DNA of 64,000 nucleotides from Vandiemenella viatica (Eukaryota; Arthropoda; Insecta; Orthoptera; Morabidae): assembly GCA_031002005.1 (NCBI GenBank), contig CM061920.1, positions 48,586,610 through 48,650,609 on the forward strand. Direction: 5' to 3'. Shown piece after piece: positions 1 to 10,703 of the stretch. Position numbers and translations under genes: made by a program. Numbering within the stretch: the first letter of the stretch is position 1; every line of letters starts with the position of its first letter. The notes under the pieces were generated by a model, which did no database searches, was not told where the DNA came from, and saw nothing but the letters and a program-made list of their open reading frames with translations.

Positions 1-1
1 A

Positions 2-382
2 AGTTTTTTCAAACCCAGCACAACTTTAGGTCAGGTAATAGAAGATATAGGTTCACTTTGTAGGGGTTCCACCAAGGAGGGTAGGGTAGTCATAGTGAGA
101 GGTGTGGGGAACAGTATTGATAGAAATGCTAATTATAGTATAGAGAGTGACCTGAAGAAAGTGTTGGAGGAGGCACAGCACACTAGGGTGGAGCTCATGC
201 AAGTCCTAAGTCGCCATGACCAGCCACAATTGAACCACGATTTGAGGTGGGTAAATGTGGAAAAGGAGGAGCTGCTTTGGAACAGCATTAGTTCTGTCAT
301 GGGGGTGGTGCCTGTGGAGGTCACTGGTAGGTGGTGTTTCACTAGACATGGCCTACACCTAAATAGGAAGGGCAAGTTCTGA
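2..382 (+). pseudogene. LINE-A ORF1 C-terminus, esterase-like domain (5' cut by window)
   Basis: An open frame runs from the window edge to a stop at 380-382, about 126 codons. It resembles the C-terminal half of the SGNH/GDSL-type esterase in ORF1 of CR1-group LINEs. Visible blocks are VRGVGNSIDRN (the G-x-N-D-like block), LSRHDQPQLNHDLRWVN (PxRHD...N-like), and FTRHGLHLNRKGKF near the end (the Asp/His-containing C-terminal block; the usual D/T-HGLHLN-x-KGK pattern). The domain is thought to act in the retrotransposon RNP, perhaps with lipid or nucleic acid. ORF2 follows after about 250 bases. No start is visible because the left part lies outside the window. Confidence 0.6.
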
Positions 383-631
383 GTTGTTGGTTAGTGCTGT
401 GAGGTAGCCCACTTCCATTGGCGACGGGGTTGGGACTGTGCCTTTTTTAGATTAGTGGCTGCTGATGAGGGTGTAAAAATAGGAAATCATAGGAATACTG
501 AGTATAGATCCATAGTTAGAAAAATCACTAATACTGAAGAAATAGAATAAGCTTTTGAAAAAATAACAGATGGAGGCAGATTTGGGAAGGCAAATGTTAG
601 TGCTTAAAATATCACAAAGCCAGCGATAAGA

Positions 632-1266
632 GTGATACTGGTAAACTGTAGAAGTATAATGAATAAAGTCACGGAATTTGAAATCCTAATTGAGATACAT
701 GAACCTCAAGTAGTTATAGGGGTAGAGTCCTGGTTAAAAGGAGTACTAGACAATGAGGTTTTTCCCGATGGTTACAGAGTGTACCGCAGAGACAGAGGAG
801 CAACTGGGGGAGGGGTATTCATACTGGTTAGCAAAGACTACTACAGTTCACTGGTGTTTAGAGATCATGACCATGAGTTACTTGCGGTAGACTTCTGGGG
901 AAATAAAAAAGACAACTTACCATAGTGGAAAAATAAATGATAAAGATTAGGCTATTGGGGAGAAATTAAATTCGTATTCAGAGTTTAGAAGTGAGCATCA
1001 TCATTGGTGGGAATTTGAATCTACCAGGTGTCGACTGGGTAGGAAATAAGATTAATAACACTAAGGAACAGAGATTTGCAAATACCATAGTAAGGGAAGG
1101 AGGCTTTACACAGGTTGTCGAGCAGAAAACAAGGGCACAAAACATGTTGGATATTTTACTAAAAAAGCCAGATGATAACCTAATCGGGTGTCAAGTAACT
1201 GAAGGAATAAGTGATCATAATGCAGTTCTGATGGATATAAGGGGATCGAGAACACCAGTGGCCTGA
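632..1266 (+). pseudogene. LINE-A apurinic-type endonuclease (EEP domain), frameshifted
   Basis: Two frames together give the EEP endonuclease that nicks target DNA for target-primed reverse transcription. The first (632-925) has NCRSIMNK (N-terminal Asn motif), GVESWL (catalytic Glu position) and GGGVFILV. The second (991-1266) has IIGGNLNLPGVDW and a C-terminal GISDHNAVL (the SDH catalytic motif). The canonical GDFN is GNLN here, so the catalytic Asp is replaced. Stops and a frame change between 925 and 991 break the gene. The family assignment is firm from motif order; function is lost. Confidence 0.8.
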
Positions 1267-1411
1267 ATTGAAGGGGGAAATTGATACAATTATAAAAAGG
1301 CACAAATCTTGGAACTGAAAAGATATTTCAGGGTTAATTTTATTAAATGGAAGAATGGCACAAGTCCAGTGGAGACAATGTGGGAAGAGTTCAAGGAAAT
1401 GATAAGAAAGG

Positions 1412-1729
1412 GTGAAGAAATGTTTTGTTCCAAAACAGAGAATAAAGAGAAGTTCAGAACCTTCATACTATAACAGGGGGTTGAGGAGGTTAAAGAGATT
1501 GGTGAGACGAGAACATAACAGAGTTAAGAAACAGCGAGGCAGTAGGGAGGTCATGAAACAACTAACAAAGGAATTAATAATGTCAAAGAAACTGGCCAAG
1601 GATGAGTTTATGACGAATATTATTGGTGCAGGGGGACCTCTGACTGATGCATTAGGGACAATAATTCAGGAGTTATATCTGGAAATGAGCCAATCTGCAC
1701 AGTTGGAGGGGAGCAGATTAGAAAATTAA
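1412..1729 (+). pseudogene. LINE-A ORF2 linker between endonuclease and RT
   Basis: A basic, RR/KK-rich stretch (residues like RRLKRLVRREHNRVKKQ) that also appears at 9737-10191 and 28230-28640 directly upstream of RT sequence, so it is the spacer of ORF2. It carries no recognisable catalytic motif. The copy ends by a stop near 1727, and the RT start follows in another frame. Confidence 0.6.
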
Positions 1730-1869
1730 ATATGAAGATATCATGAAGGAACTAATTAATCTAAAAAAAGCATAAAGGGGCTGGTGTTGATAATATTACT
1801 ACAGATTTCTTAAAGATAGAAGGTTGGGACATACCGATTTTTTCGTTCGTTAAAAACTTACAGTTCTTA

Positions 1870-2047
1870 GCTATTTGGGTGCGCCCCTAGAGACTTCGAA
1901 GAGACGGGGCGCGGACCTCAAAGGGGCGCGTCGTTGCCTCGCCGCCTCTGTGTGAATTCCGCCATAGGAGCAACTTCAAAATGCGCCGCGTCCGCGCCAT
2001 GTCTCAGCCCGAAGTCCGCGCCACGTCTCTTGTGTGTGAATAGAGCC
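1870..2047. mobile_element. short GC-rich inverted-repeat element (Harbinger-like MITE candidate)
   Basis: A GC-rich island of 178 bases in AT-rich surroundings. It is flanked on both sides by TTA (1867-1869 and 2048-2050), the 3 bp duplication typical of PIF/Harbinger. The inner ends contain an inverted GAGACGnGGCGCGGAC block (about 1901 forward, about 2020-2036 reverse). The outermost bases of the two ends agree poorly, so the call is tentative. Confidence 0.3.
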
Positions 2048-2050
2048 TTA

Positions 2051-4460
2051 GCACGCGAGTAGAACGCGTTGTTGTCTCAATTTGCTTATTATTGCTAATT
2101 ACAAAAGTGGTTTCATTACACAACATTATTAGTCTTACTATTACGTTATTAGTGATAAGTGGAAGTTCATAAAATTTACTTCAGGATTTCATAATTTGTA
2201 AAGGTAAGTACATATATGATTAAACTGTTATTTAGTTGGATATACCTCATAAGCGCACAACGACAAAAGCACACAACAGAAGCCCAGTAGGTGGGGGCTG
2301 TTACACCTGCCCTTGGCTACCTGCACTGATTCCGAGGTTATACTGTCCACAAGTTACTATAGTCGGCGTCATGAAATTAGACCTGCCAAGGTCACGTAGT
2401 CTCCACTGCCTCCCCTGCCCGCACCAACCCTCTGTCCCTTGGTTGGGCCGGCGACATTGCCACATTAGCTTCTGCCGGTCGTCCATGCGTATCTTAACAC
2501 GCGGTCGCTTTATTTCCTTAGTTTAAGGGCTATTCGAGTAATGTTAATGGTGGTGATGTTCAGGAACATAATCATGCAATTAGTGTTATTAACAGACAGA
2601 AGTAATATTCGCGAACCTGCAGGCCGCCTGGGCATTGGAAACCTAATTAAAATCATTGTAGCAGATATTTTAAAGTATTTTTAAGGAATATTACCAATAA
2701 CTAATACGCAAAAATAAAAAAATAAAAATACTTCGATAAATTACAAACACTGACATGGAGGTATTTGTGGCAGTCGTTTCTATGTATAATCGATCCCTTA
2801 CATTTGATAAATTAATTTTCGTTTTGTCTTTGCTTTTGAAGATTTCTCGCGAAATTTTTGTCATGTATGGTCCATTGTGTACAATGACAATAATAATTCT
2901 TACAGAAGCTGAAAAATAGGTTTTCTGTGGAGGACAGGGAATATGTTTCTCAGTCGTAAATGAACCGACCGACCAGCCGGCACGGGGCATGCGCTGCGCG
3001 CAATCATTCGCGCAAATATAAACTGTGAAACAATCCAAAAGGGGTTGTCTGACGAGGCTTTGCCTGCTACCAGAATTAATTTCAGTATTTTCTTATAAAC
3101 TTTCTCGCTGGAAGTTTTTACGTAAACAAATAAAACGTAAGTTAGTCAGCGACAACATTTTACATTACACAGCCGAAACAACTAAGCGCTTCGTGTAACT
3201 TTTTTTTTTTTATTCACATGCTTCCCTATTCAATGAATAGAATGTATTCGGTATGAGTGTGTTAACTTTCAGGAAGGCGCATAATTTTTTTTGAGTTATT
3301 TCTTATTATTTTTATTGCTTTTTCTGTCGGTTGAAGTGAAAAAGTATTTTGATTTCTAATTTTCATGGAAACACATTACTATTTTTTTAAAAACAGTCAC
3401 ACAAATATTTGGAATTATAAAGCACATCACCTTGTTCCGCATGTTAAGTATTATGTTTTAGAAATTTTTTCGCACTCATTACTGAAAGTTGATTTTTTTG
3501 CTGATTTGCAACACTGTTCGGATACTCCGTGACCTTCACAGGACTAATTTCGTGACTGCCACTATAGATGCGGTGAAAAGGAGTGTTTTTCGCAATTGCA
3601 GCTAGGCTCTAATACATGGAATCGATAGTGCTTGGCGGGAGATGCTGAGTATTTATTTTATTGAATTGATGAACCAAATCAATATGGATCTTAGTTATTG
3701 GAAATCGAAGTGGAATAATTTGCATAATAATTTCTTCTCGTAATCCGAGCCCCACAGATTTGTTGTACAAATTAGATACAGGCATTGTAAGTGTTTTGGT
3801 TGGGTTAAATTACATACGCTAGCTTTGATCGCTTATGAAAAAACTGTAGTTTAGTGGGTGTGGGACAGTACTTACAATCATTAATAAATAAATAATATTA
3901 CCAGCTGCTGATTACCGATTAGTTACTTCACATACCATTAATATATTTAATTTCGAATGCTAACTGCTAACATATAATAATCCATGATGCTTATTATATA
4001 TACGAATGCGGTTTACAGATACTCTAATTGCTGCATTTGTAAATCGTCTCAACAAAAAGAAATTCATTAACTATTTTAGTGAATGTTAATAACTTTGTCA
4101 GTTGGTTTAATAAGTGCATTGTGCAACAATCACTCCACAACATAATTTTTTTGTTTGGGAACTTGGAACGTATTCCGTTTAAGCCTATAGAAATTGCCAT
4201 TCTGAATACACGGTTTCTGTATTTGCAGCAAATTTACGGATAGTATCCTCCGCGAATAAGCTTTGACTGTGTAGTAACACTAGACTTTCTTTATGTTCAC
4301 AGGGTATGGAAAATATTTTGTGTTGTGCATAAATATTTTTTTATATCGACCGAGAATAATTTATCTTAGTTATGGTTTTAGCTTATTTAGAGCAATGATA
4401 AATATTTACTTTTTATATTATTTTATAGTGTACATTGTTTGAGTTACGTGCATGCCTCTT
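2051..4460. other. AT-rich stretch without supported genes
   Basis: No coding sequence can be supported. The short open frames at 2236-2526 (+) and 2691-3038 (-) have no recognisable motif. It may include the 5' non-coding part of the hAT element that becomes recognisable at 4463, but no convincing terminal inverted repeat was found. The one recognisable piece is a pogo-like terminus at 4232-4269, listed separately. Confidence 0.5.
4232..4269 (+). mobile_element. pogo/Tigger-like terminal fragment
   Basis: The end reads TATCCTCCGCGAATAAGC followed by TTTGACTG, closely matching the 3' terminus at about 58401-58434 (TATCCTCCCGCAAATAAGG then AGCTTTTACTG). That terminus sits behind a pogo-type transposase C-terminus. 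No coding part is visible here. Confidence 0.35.
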
Positions 4461-4462
4461 CC

Positions 4463-5394
4463 AAAATGTCTGACGGTCAAAGAAAACTATCTGGTTACCA
4501 GTACAAAAAAGGTTGGGAAAGGATGCGTAAAGGCAGAATCAATCTGGCGCGTTAAAAAATATACTGTATTCAGGGTTTACGAAAATAAATCTTAGAATCC
4601 ATTATCAGGTCGGGATACAAAAGAAGTATAGAATCGTCAGAGAATAACAGCGAACAAATGAACGAAGTTTGTAAACCAACTGGAACTGACACCAACGTGA
4701 GACTCACAGAAGGCGTTCTAAAACTTTGTGGCCAATAATTTTATGAGACGCCGTAAGAAGCTTTTTAGTAAGGCAAGGTCCACCTAAACTATTGCATAGA
4801 TACAAATTTCCTTCCAATGACACAGATCGACTTTTTAGCGCAAAATATTATGCACGAATTTTCAGCAACGGAGAGCAAATATTGCCAGATTAGCTACTGC
4901 GTTTACTGCTTCTGTTGCAAAATTTTCAGTTGTTTAGTTAGTTCTCTCTCAAAGGAGGGTTTTAAAAACTGGAAGCACCTCGACGAAACTTTAAAAGAGC
5001 ATGAAATTTCGAAAAATCATATTAAGGCAAAAAAGATTAAATTGTTGTAAAACTGTAGATGCTGCCACTCAAAGAGTTATTAATGCAGAAATAAATCATT
5101 GAAATGAGGTACTTCTAAGAATCGTTGCAATTACCAAAATGCTTGGTAAAAGTTGTCTGGTTTTTCAAGGTACAAGCGACAAGTTGTTTGAGCATAATAC
5201 CGGTAATTTCTTAAAATTACGATCCCATTATGGAAGAGCACGTCCGTTGAGTGCTCTAAAAAGTAGAGACTAAAGCTCAATATCTTGGGAAAAATATACA
5301 AACCGGGATAGTAAATCTGCTGCATCAAAGTTTAAAGTCTCATGTTATTAATTAAATAAAAAAATTCAAATATTTTTTCATAACACTGTTAAAC
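4463..5394 (+). pseudogene. hAT transposase, N-terminal part (ZMYM1-like, TTF zinc finger), interrupted
   Basis: A decayed hAT transposase of the TTF-zinc-finger/ZMYM1-like group. A start-like segment at 4463 reads MSDGQRKLSGYQYKKGW. Then, with frame changes and stops, come a RYKFPSNDTDRLFSAKYY segment (about 4795-4850), a zinc-finger segment with CVYCFCCKIFS...GFKNWKHLDETLKEHE...H (4875-5050) and a GTSDKLFEHNTGNFLKL segment (about 5170-5220). It continues with IKKFKYFFITL up to 5388, where LINE-J is inserted. hAT transposases perform cut-and-paste transposition in the nucleus; this copy cannot, because of several stops, the insertion and missing downstream domains. Confidence 0.75.
5389..5394. 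repeat. target-site duplication TTAAAC, left copy
   Basis: TTAAAC at 5389-5394 is repeated at 7796-7801 on the other side of LINE-J. Keeping one copy puts the two hAT halves back in the same frame, which supports this as the insertion duplication. Confidence 0.75.
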
Positions 5395-7795
5395 AGATAA
5401 AGAAAAGCTGGGTTTATAGAAGAAATATTAGTGAAAATAATATAAAACACTTCATAGATACCTTAAACAATGAAAACTGGTTAGAAGTATATAATGCGCA
5501 GGGTGTTAATGCGAAATTTGATTCCTTTCTGAATATATTTCTAACACTTTTTGAAGGTAGTTTCACAAAAAGGAAAATTCTCAACACTCCAAACAATGAA
5601 CTGGGCATGGGATGGATAACAAAGGGTATTAGAATCTCTAGTAAAACAAAGAGGGACCTTTATTTAAAAATGAGAGAATCGGATAACTATGCGCTGAAAG
5701 TTCACTATAAACTTTATTCTAAAATACTAAGAAATGTAATAAGGAAGGCCAAGAACAGGTACATATCGGCGAAAATAGAAACTTCAGACAATAAAATGAG
5801 AACAATATGGAATATAATAAAGACTGAAACAGGAAAAACTGTAAATCACTCTAAGGACATAAAAATAGAACAAAATGGATATGTGTATAGCGAAGTAGGG
5901 GTAGTTTGTGAAATATTTAACAAACATTTTACGTCAGTAGTAGATAAATTAGGCATAGAAAAACAATCCCCACATAGTGCTCTAAGGCTTCTTGAGACTG
6001 CTTTCCCAAATAGCTTTGTGGAGATGAAATTGCCACAAGTAACAGTCTCAGAAATAAATAAACTCATTAAACAATTAAAACCTAAAAATTATTCCAGCTA
6101 TGACAATATTTCAAGTAAATTACTGAAAAGATGTTCAGACTGTATCAGTCATGTACTTGCTCACATTTGTAATGAATCCTTAACACAAGGTGGTTTTCCC
6201 GATAGACTAAAATATGCTGTTGTAAAACCATTATTTAAAAAAGGAGAAGTAACATGTGTAGACAACTATCGTCCCATTTCATTACTTTCAACATTCTCAA
6301 AGGTTTTTGAAAAAGTCATGTATAGAAGAGTAATAAAACATGTTACACACTATAATATCCTAACTAATTCACAATTTGGGTTCAAAAAAGGATCATCCAT
6401 AGAAATGGCTATATATTCATTTTTAAATAACACATTTGAGGAACTGAATAATAAAATGAATCCTGTAGGAATATTTTGTGATCTTGCAAAAGCATTTGAC
6501 TGTGTAAATCATGAATTACTTTTGAAACAAATGGAATACTATGGTATTTTTGGGACCGCAGGTAAATGGTTTAAATCATACATTGAAAGCCGAATGCAAA
6601 AAGTTTCAATTTTTGATTCTAAAATAAGTAAAGATGCTTCATCAGACTGGGAGAAAATAAAACATGGAATTCCACAAGGCTCTGTGTTAGGTCCCCTCCT
6701 CTTTCTGTTATACATCAATGACCTTCCTGGAAATTTATCCGACAAAGTTAAGAGTGTTTTATTTGCAGATGACACTAACCTGACTGTGCGTAAAACACCA
6801 AACAGTACTATAGAATTTAATGTAAATGAAGTACTTAGAGTAGTAGCAAATTGGTTTAAGGCAAATTCATTAAAATTAAATTTTGAAAAAACACATTATA
6901 TTAGGTTTAAAACAAAAAACTATGCACAACCAGATATATGTATAAACTATAAAAACAACACAATCTTAGAAACAGAGAGTATAAAATTTTTTGGTATTAA
7001 AATAGATCAGAAACTCTGTTGGCATGATCATATCACTACACTACTGGCAAAGTTGAGTAGTGCCACCTTTGCAATACGAACACTTTCTCTAACAGCAGAT
7101 CTAGAATTAATGAAACAGGTGTACTACTCATATTTTCATTCAGTAATGTCATATGGCATAATTTTTTGGGGAAACTCTTCACAAAGTAAAAAAGTTTTCA
7201 TAGCACAGAAAAGAGCTATTAGGTTTCTGTGTAGGGTAAAACCAAGAACTTCTTGCAGACAACTCTTTACGAAACTCAATATTCTTACAATGTATTCTCA
7301 GTATATATATTCCCTCATGAGCTTTGTCATAGAAAATTTTAACCTGTTTACACCTAATTCACAGGTACACAGTTTCAATACAAGAAACAGAAATAACTTG
7401 CATAAAACACAAACATCTCTGTCATTAGTACAAAGAGGAGTTAATTATTCTGGGATACATCTGTTTAATAAACTACCTAATCGTATAAAACAGCTTTCAG
7501 ATAATAAAGATGTATTCAAACAAAAACTTAGAGATTATCTTATTGGCAACTCCTTCTACTCCATTCAAGAATTTGAAGAAAATAATTAATTGTACTCATT
7601 ATGACGTTTGCAAAACTCAGTTGCAAAAATGTATTTTTATTATTATTTCTTGTATTTGTAAAATATGTATATATTTACTATGATATGACTCATATTATGT
7701 GTATATGTATCAACAATGACATGTTTCACATCCCAGAGGTATTTCCTCAGCAGGGATCCATGGAACAAGATTGATAAATAAATAAATAAATAATT
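5395..7795 (+). mobile_element. LINE-J, 5'-truncated jockey/CR1-group LINE inserted in the hAT gene
   Basis: About 2.4 kb insertion containing the linker, the RT and a 3' UTR of about 200 bases. It ends in a short (ATAA)n tail (about 7773-7793). The endonuclease is missing, as expected for 5' truncation during target-primed reverse transcription. The flanks carry TTAAAC duplications. Its 3' end differs completely from the LINE-A 3' hairpin, so this is a separate family. The uninterrupted RT frame suggests a young insertion compared with its neighbours. Confidence 0.85.
5397..7589 (+). CDS. LINE-J ORF2 fragment: linker and full reverse transcriptase
   Basis: Open from the insertion boundary (5397) to a stop at 7587-7589, about 730 codons; the first internal Met is at 5607. 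The RT palm, fingers and thumb are all present. Motifs include YRPISLLSTFSKVFEK (block 2), FGFKKGSS, FCDLAKAFDCVNHELLL (motif A, catalytic Asp), GIPQGSVLGPLLFLLYIND (motif B) and LFADDT (motif C, the FADD box). The C-terminal region continues with SLKLNFEKTHYIRF and a long thumb/connection. The product would copy LINE RNA into DNA at a nicked target, but the missing endonuclease makes this copy non-autonomous. No frameshift or stop is seen. Start codon use is not meaningful in a truncated copy. Confidence 0.9.
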   Translation: MKKSWVYRRNISENNIKHFIDTLNNENWLEVYNAQGVNAKFDSFLNIFLTLFEGSFTKRKILNTPNNELGMGWITKGIRISSKTKRDLYLKMRESDNYALKVHYKLYSKILRNVIRKAKNRYISAKIETSDNKMRTIWNIIKTETGKTVNHSKDIKIEQNGYVYSEVGVVCEIFNKHFTSVVDKLGIEKQSPHSALRLLETAFPNSFVEMKLPQVTVSEINKLIKQLKPKNYSSYDNISSKLLKRCSDCISHVLAHICNESLTQGGFPDRLKYAVVKPLFKKGEVTCVDNYRPISLLSTFSKVFEKVMYRRVIKHVTHYNILTNSQFGFKKGSSIEMAIYSFLNNTFEELNNKMNPVGIFCDLAKAFDCVNHELLLKQMEYYGIFGTAGKWFKSYIESRMQKVSIFDSKISKDASSDWEKIKHGIPQGSVLGPLLFLLYINDLPGNLSDKVKSVLFADDTNLTVRKTPNSTIEFNVNEVLRVVANWFKANSLKLNFEKTHYIRFKTKNYAQPDICINYKNNTILETESIKFFGIKIDQKLCWHDHITTLLAKLSSATFAIRTLSLTADLELMKQVYYSYFHSVMSYGIIFWGNSSQSKKVFIAQKRAIRFLCRVKPRTSCRQLFTKLNILTMYSQYIYSLMSFVIENFNLFTPNSQVHSFNTRNRNNLHKTQTSLSLVQRGVNYSGIHLFNKLPNRIKQLSDNKDVFKQKLRDYLIGNSFYSIQEFEENN

Positions 7796-8455
7796 TTAAA
7801 CTATACTCCTGACTTTAGTAAGATACAGCAAATTACTCTTGTAATCAGATATGTTTCAACCAATAAATTTAATCCTGATGTTGAAATTAAAAATAATGAA
7901 AGCTTTTAAGGCTTCTTACCAGTCAAAAGATCCACAGTAAAACAAATGTCTGACATTATAGTTGGAGAACTTAATGACTTGTGTTTAAATTTGCAGGATA
8001 TCAGAGGACAGGGACTGATAACGGGTCCAATATGAGGGGCAATAAAGCAGGAGTGCAATTTAGAATTAAACAATATAATTCGCGAGCATTCAATGTTCCG
8101 TGTAGTAGCCATTCTTTCAATCTTGTTATTAATGGCAAAAGCATCCTTGGAATCCGCTAATTTCTTCAACATGGTCCAAAAAATATATTTATTCTTTTTG
8201 GCATCTACTTTTCGATGGGCAATACTTTTAAAGCATGTTCAGGGTTCAACTTTGAAAACATGGAGTGACACTAGATGGGAGAGTAGGATAGAGAGGCATT
8301 AAAACCTTTAAAATTTCATTTGGGAGACGTATACGACACCTTGTTAAGCATTTACCAAAACCAAGAAATTGATAATTTAATGATTTAGCCATTTTGGCAA
8401 TTGAGTATGAAATTGCTGATGAAGTAAATTTTAAGATGTAATAAAAAATTCGCAA
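7796..8455 (+). pseudogene. hAT transposase, continuation after LINE-J
   Basis: Directly after the right TTAAAC copy the hAT frame resumes with LNYTPDFSKIQQITLVIRYV, matching the conserved ILDCTPD...LRYV core region of ZMYM1-like hAT proteins. At 8160-8300 comes ANFFNMVQKIYLFFLASTFRW...LKTWSDTRWESRIE, a hallmark segment of this group (usually TLK-LSDTRWESR). A diverged ALKPLKFHLGDVYDTLL segment and EYEIADEVNFKM follow to about 8440. The C-terminal hAT dimerisation domain is absent. Several frames are used, so it is a pseudogene. Confidence 0.75.
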
Positions 8456-8826
8456 CCTGAAAGTAAGAAAAAAAAGTTTTTTTTGGTGATTTTAGTGTAT
8501 TTGATGTAACCTCGTTTTATTTTCAAAATAATGGCATTTAGATTGTTTGTGTGATAATATCCATCTGTAATATCATTTAAAAACATAAAAATATGGTTAA
8601 TTTGTGGCTATGTACAGATATTTCATAATTAATTTCTCTATTTTTTGTCGCTAGATCAAAATTCAATAAGTTTATTTATGAATATATGATTTTATTAAAA
8701 TTTAAAATTAAATATTTTATTCGATTACAAATTAATTTTTTTTTAAATATATAATTCTACATAATCTTAAGGGGCGGCAATTTGTCTATTTGTCCGGGGC
8801 GGCAATACCGCTAGAGCGGGTCCTGC
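8456..8826 (+). mobile_element. hAT 3' non-coding end
   Basis: AT-rich tail of the hAT element ending in two GGGGCGGCAA copies (about 8771 and 8798). The stretch GCTAGAGCGGGTCCTG (8812-8825) lies immediately before LINE-A sequence resumes. Repeated GGGGCGGCAA next to the end is typical of subterminal transposase-binding repeats of hAT elements. The matching left end was not found. Confidence 0.5.
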
Positions 8827-9600
8827 AGGTACACAGGTAAAAAGCTAAAGGTTGATTATGATTATAAAATGGGGAAGGAGCTACTTATTGAAGACTTTAA
8901 ATGTAAATACCTTGGCATTACATTTGATAGCAAACTTAACTGGGCAGGACACATTGGAAAGGTGGTAGGGAAAGGGTTCAAAATCCTTCACCTGTTGAAA
9001 AGAGTGATGAGGGGCTGCACTAGAGAAGTAAGGGAATTGGGGTACAAAACTTTGGTCAGACTACTGCTGGAATATGGTGGTGTAGTTTGGGATCCACATT
9101 TTGGGTATCAAATACAGGAGTTGGAAGAGGTGCAGAGGAGGGATGCCAGGTTTGTCTTTGGAAACACAATCGGTAACTAATATGATAAAGGAACTGGAGT
9201 GAGATTCATTGGAGGATAGACGGAGGCTGAAGAGAGTCATGGGAGTGCACAAAGCCTATACTGGTGATGAAGCATGGAAAGACATTGGTGGAAAAATTTA
9301 GAGTGGTGTTTGGAAGGGTAAGGTTGACCATGACCACAAGCTGGCACTTGATTTCAGGCATAAAGGCGTGGGAAAATTTTCTTTCATAGGAAATGGAGTG
9401 AGGGACTGGAATAAATAGCCAAGAGAAGTGATGAATAACTTAATGGAAGCACTGAAAGAATTTAAATTAAAAATTGGTAGAGGGCAAAAGAAAGTTGAAA
9501 GGGGAAAGGGAGGGGGTGTAGGGAGATTGCCACCGGAGTGGGCGCTCCATCGCAATTTTATCAATTATTATTATTATCTTTCTAATAATGCCTAGTTAAA
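8827..9600 (+). mobile_element. LINE-A copy 2: RT C-terminus and 3' end
   Basis: Colinear with the end of the copy at 28230-31590. It carries the CKYLGITFDSKLNWAGHIGKV segment (thumb region), RGCTREVRELGYKTLVRLLLEYGGVVWDP and the conserved C-terminal tail (KAYTGDEAWKDIG...), broken by stops. It ends with the family 3' hairpin (GGAG/CTCC around 9535-9548) and a short AT-rich tail. No RT motif A-C is left. Confidence 0.8.
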
Positions 9601-9736
9601 ATCTTTTAGGGTGTCAAGGAACTGAAGGAATAAGTGGTCACTGTGTGGTAATGATGGATATTAGGGGATTCAGTTAATCAGTGGCCAAAATAGAAGGGGG
9701 AAAAGGTATAATTATAAAAAGGCTCAGACTTTAGAA

Positions 9737-10191
9737 TTGAAGAGATATCTCAGGGAAAAGTTCAGCAAATGGTTGGATGGCTCAAGTGCAGTGGAGGCGA
9801 ACTGGGAAGAGTTTAAGGAGATAATAAAAAACGGTGAGATAATGTTTATTCCAACACAGAAACTAAAGAGAAGTACAGAACCTACGTACTACTGTAGGGA
9901 GGTGAGAATGTTAAAGAGGCTGATCAGATGGGAACACAACAGAAAAAGAGACAGAAAGGCAGGGAATACTTAAAACAACTAAACAAGCAATTAATAAGAG
10001 CAAAGTTAGAAGCAAAGGATGGGTTTATGAAGAATATTATTGGTGCAGGAGGATCACTGAATGATGCATCTAGAAATTTCTATGGCTATATTAGAAAACT
10101 GAGGGGATTGGAAGGTATTCAGACTATTGTAGATAAGAACGGAGTTGAAGTCACTGAGGATTTTATGATTGCAGAGGCATTGAGTGACTGA
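9737..10191 (+). pseudogene. LINE-A ORF2 linker, copy 3
   Basis: Two overlapping frames (9737-9973 and 9928-10191) give the basic spacer upstream of RT, with TYYCREVRMLKRLIRWEHN and ARNFYG-like segments (SRNFYGYIRKLRG). A frameshift near 9940 breaks it. It is near-identical in content to 28260-28640. Confidence 0.65.
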
Positions 10192-10703
10192 TGTAGTGAG
10201 ACAACTCGGGACAATCATCCTGTGATGGGAGGGAATAAATCAGAGGAGAGTCTTCCTAAAAGTATAAATGAGGAAACTAAAAAATTTAAAATAAATTCTC
10301 AGGAATTTATGAAGGAACTCAGAAAGTAAAGCAGCTGGTTTAGATAATATTACAGATTTATTAAATATTATGGATTCAATATTCTACCTTACCTAGAAAT
10401 TTCATTGAAAATGAGTTTGGAGTCTTGCTGCTTACCAGAGGTTTGGAAAAGAGTGATAGTAGTACCAGTTCATAAGGGAGTGATTACAAATAGGGTGAAA
10501 TTTACAGGCCAATTAGATTGATATCAGTGGTAGGCAAAATAATGGAGAGATTGATATGCAACTATATAAGCATTGTCTGTGAAGGAAGAAATTGGTTTTC
10601 AGATTGACATAATGGCTTTAGGCAAGGATATTCATGTGAATCTCACATCGTGGGGTGTATGCAAGATGTTTCAAATTAAATGGACAAGGGAGGCCACTGT
10701 AAC

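Larger units (their letters stand above)
1..1838 (+). mobile_element. LINE-A copy 1 (CR1/L2-like), 3' part missing
   Basis: A CR1/L2-type non-LTR retrotransposon entering from the left window edge. In order it shows an ORF1 esterase end, an endonuclease, the endonuclease-RT linker and the first RT residues (about 1775-1838). It is colinear with the copy at 28230-31590 until about 1838, then similarity stops. The RT core is absent here; sequence like the RT C-terminus resumes at 8827. So this may be one copy split by later insertions plus a deletion of about 0.75 kb, or two independent copies. Frameshifts and stops make it a dead copy. Confidence 0.8.

Noticed and set aside
2612..2650. Left end of the hAT element at CAGGCCGCCTGGG
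   Set aside because: It matches the right end (reverse CAGGACCCGC...) for only a few bases, and the 8 bp flanks do not agree.
2691..3038. 115-codon minus-strand gene
   Set aside because: AT-rich, no motif, no supporting splice or promoter signals.
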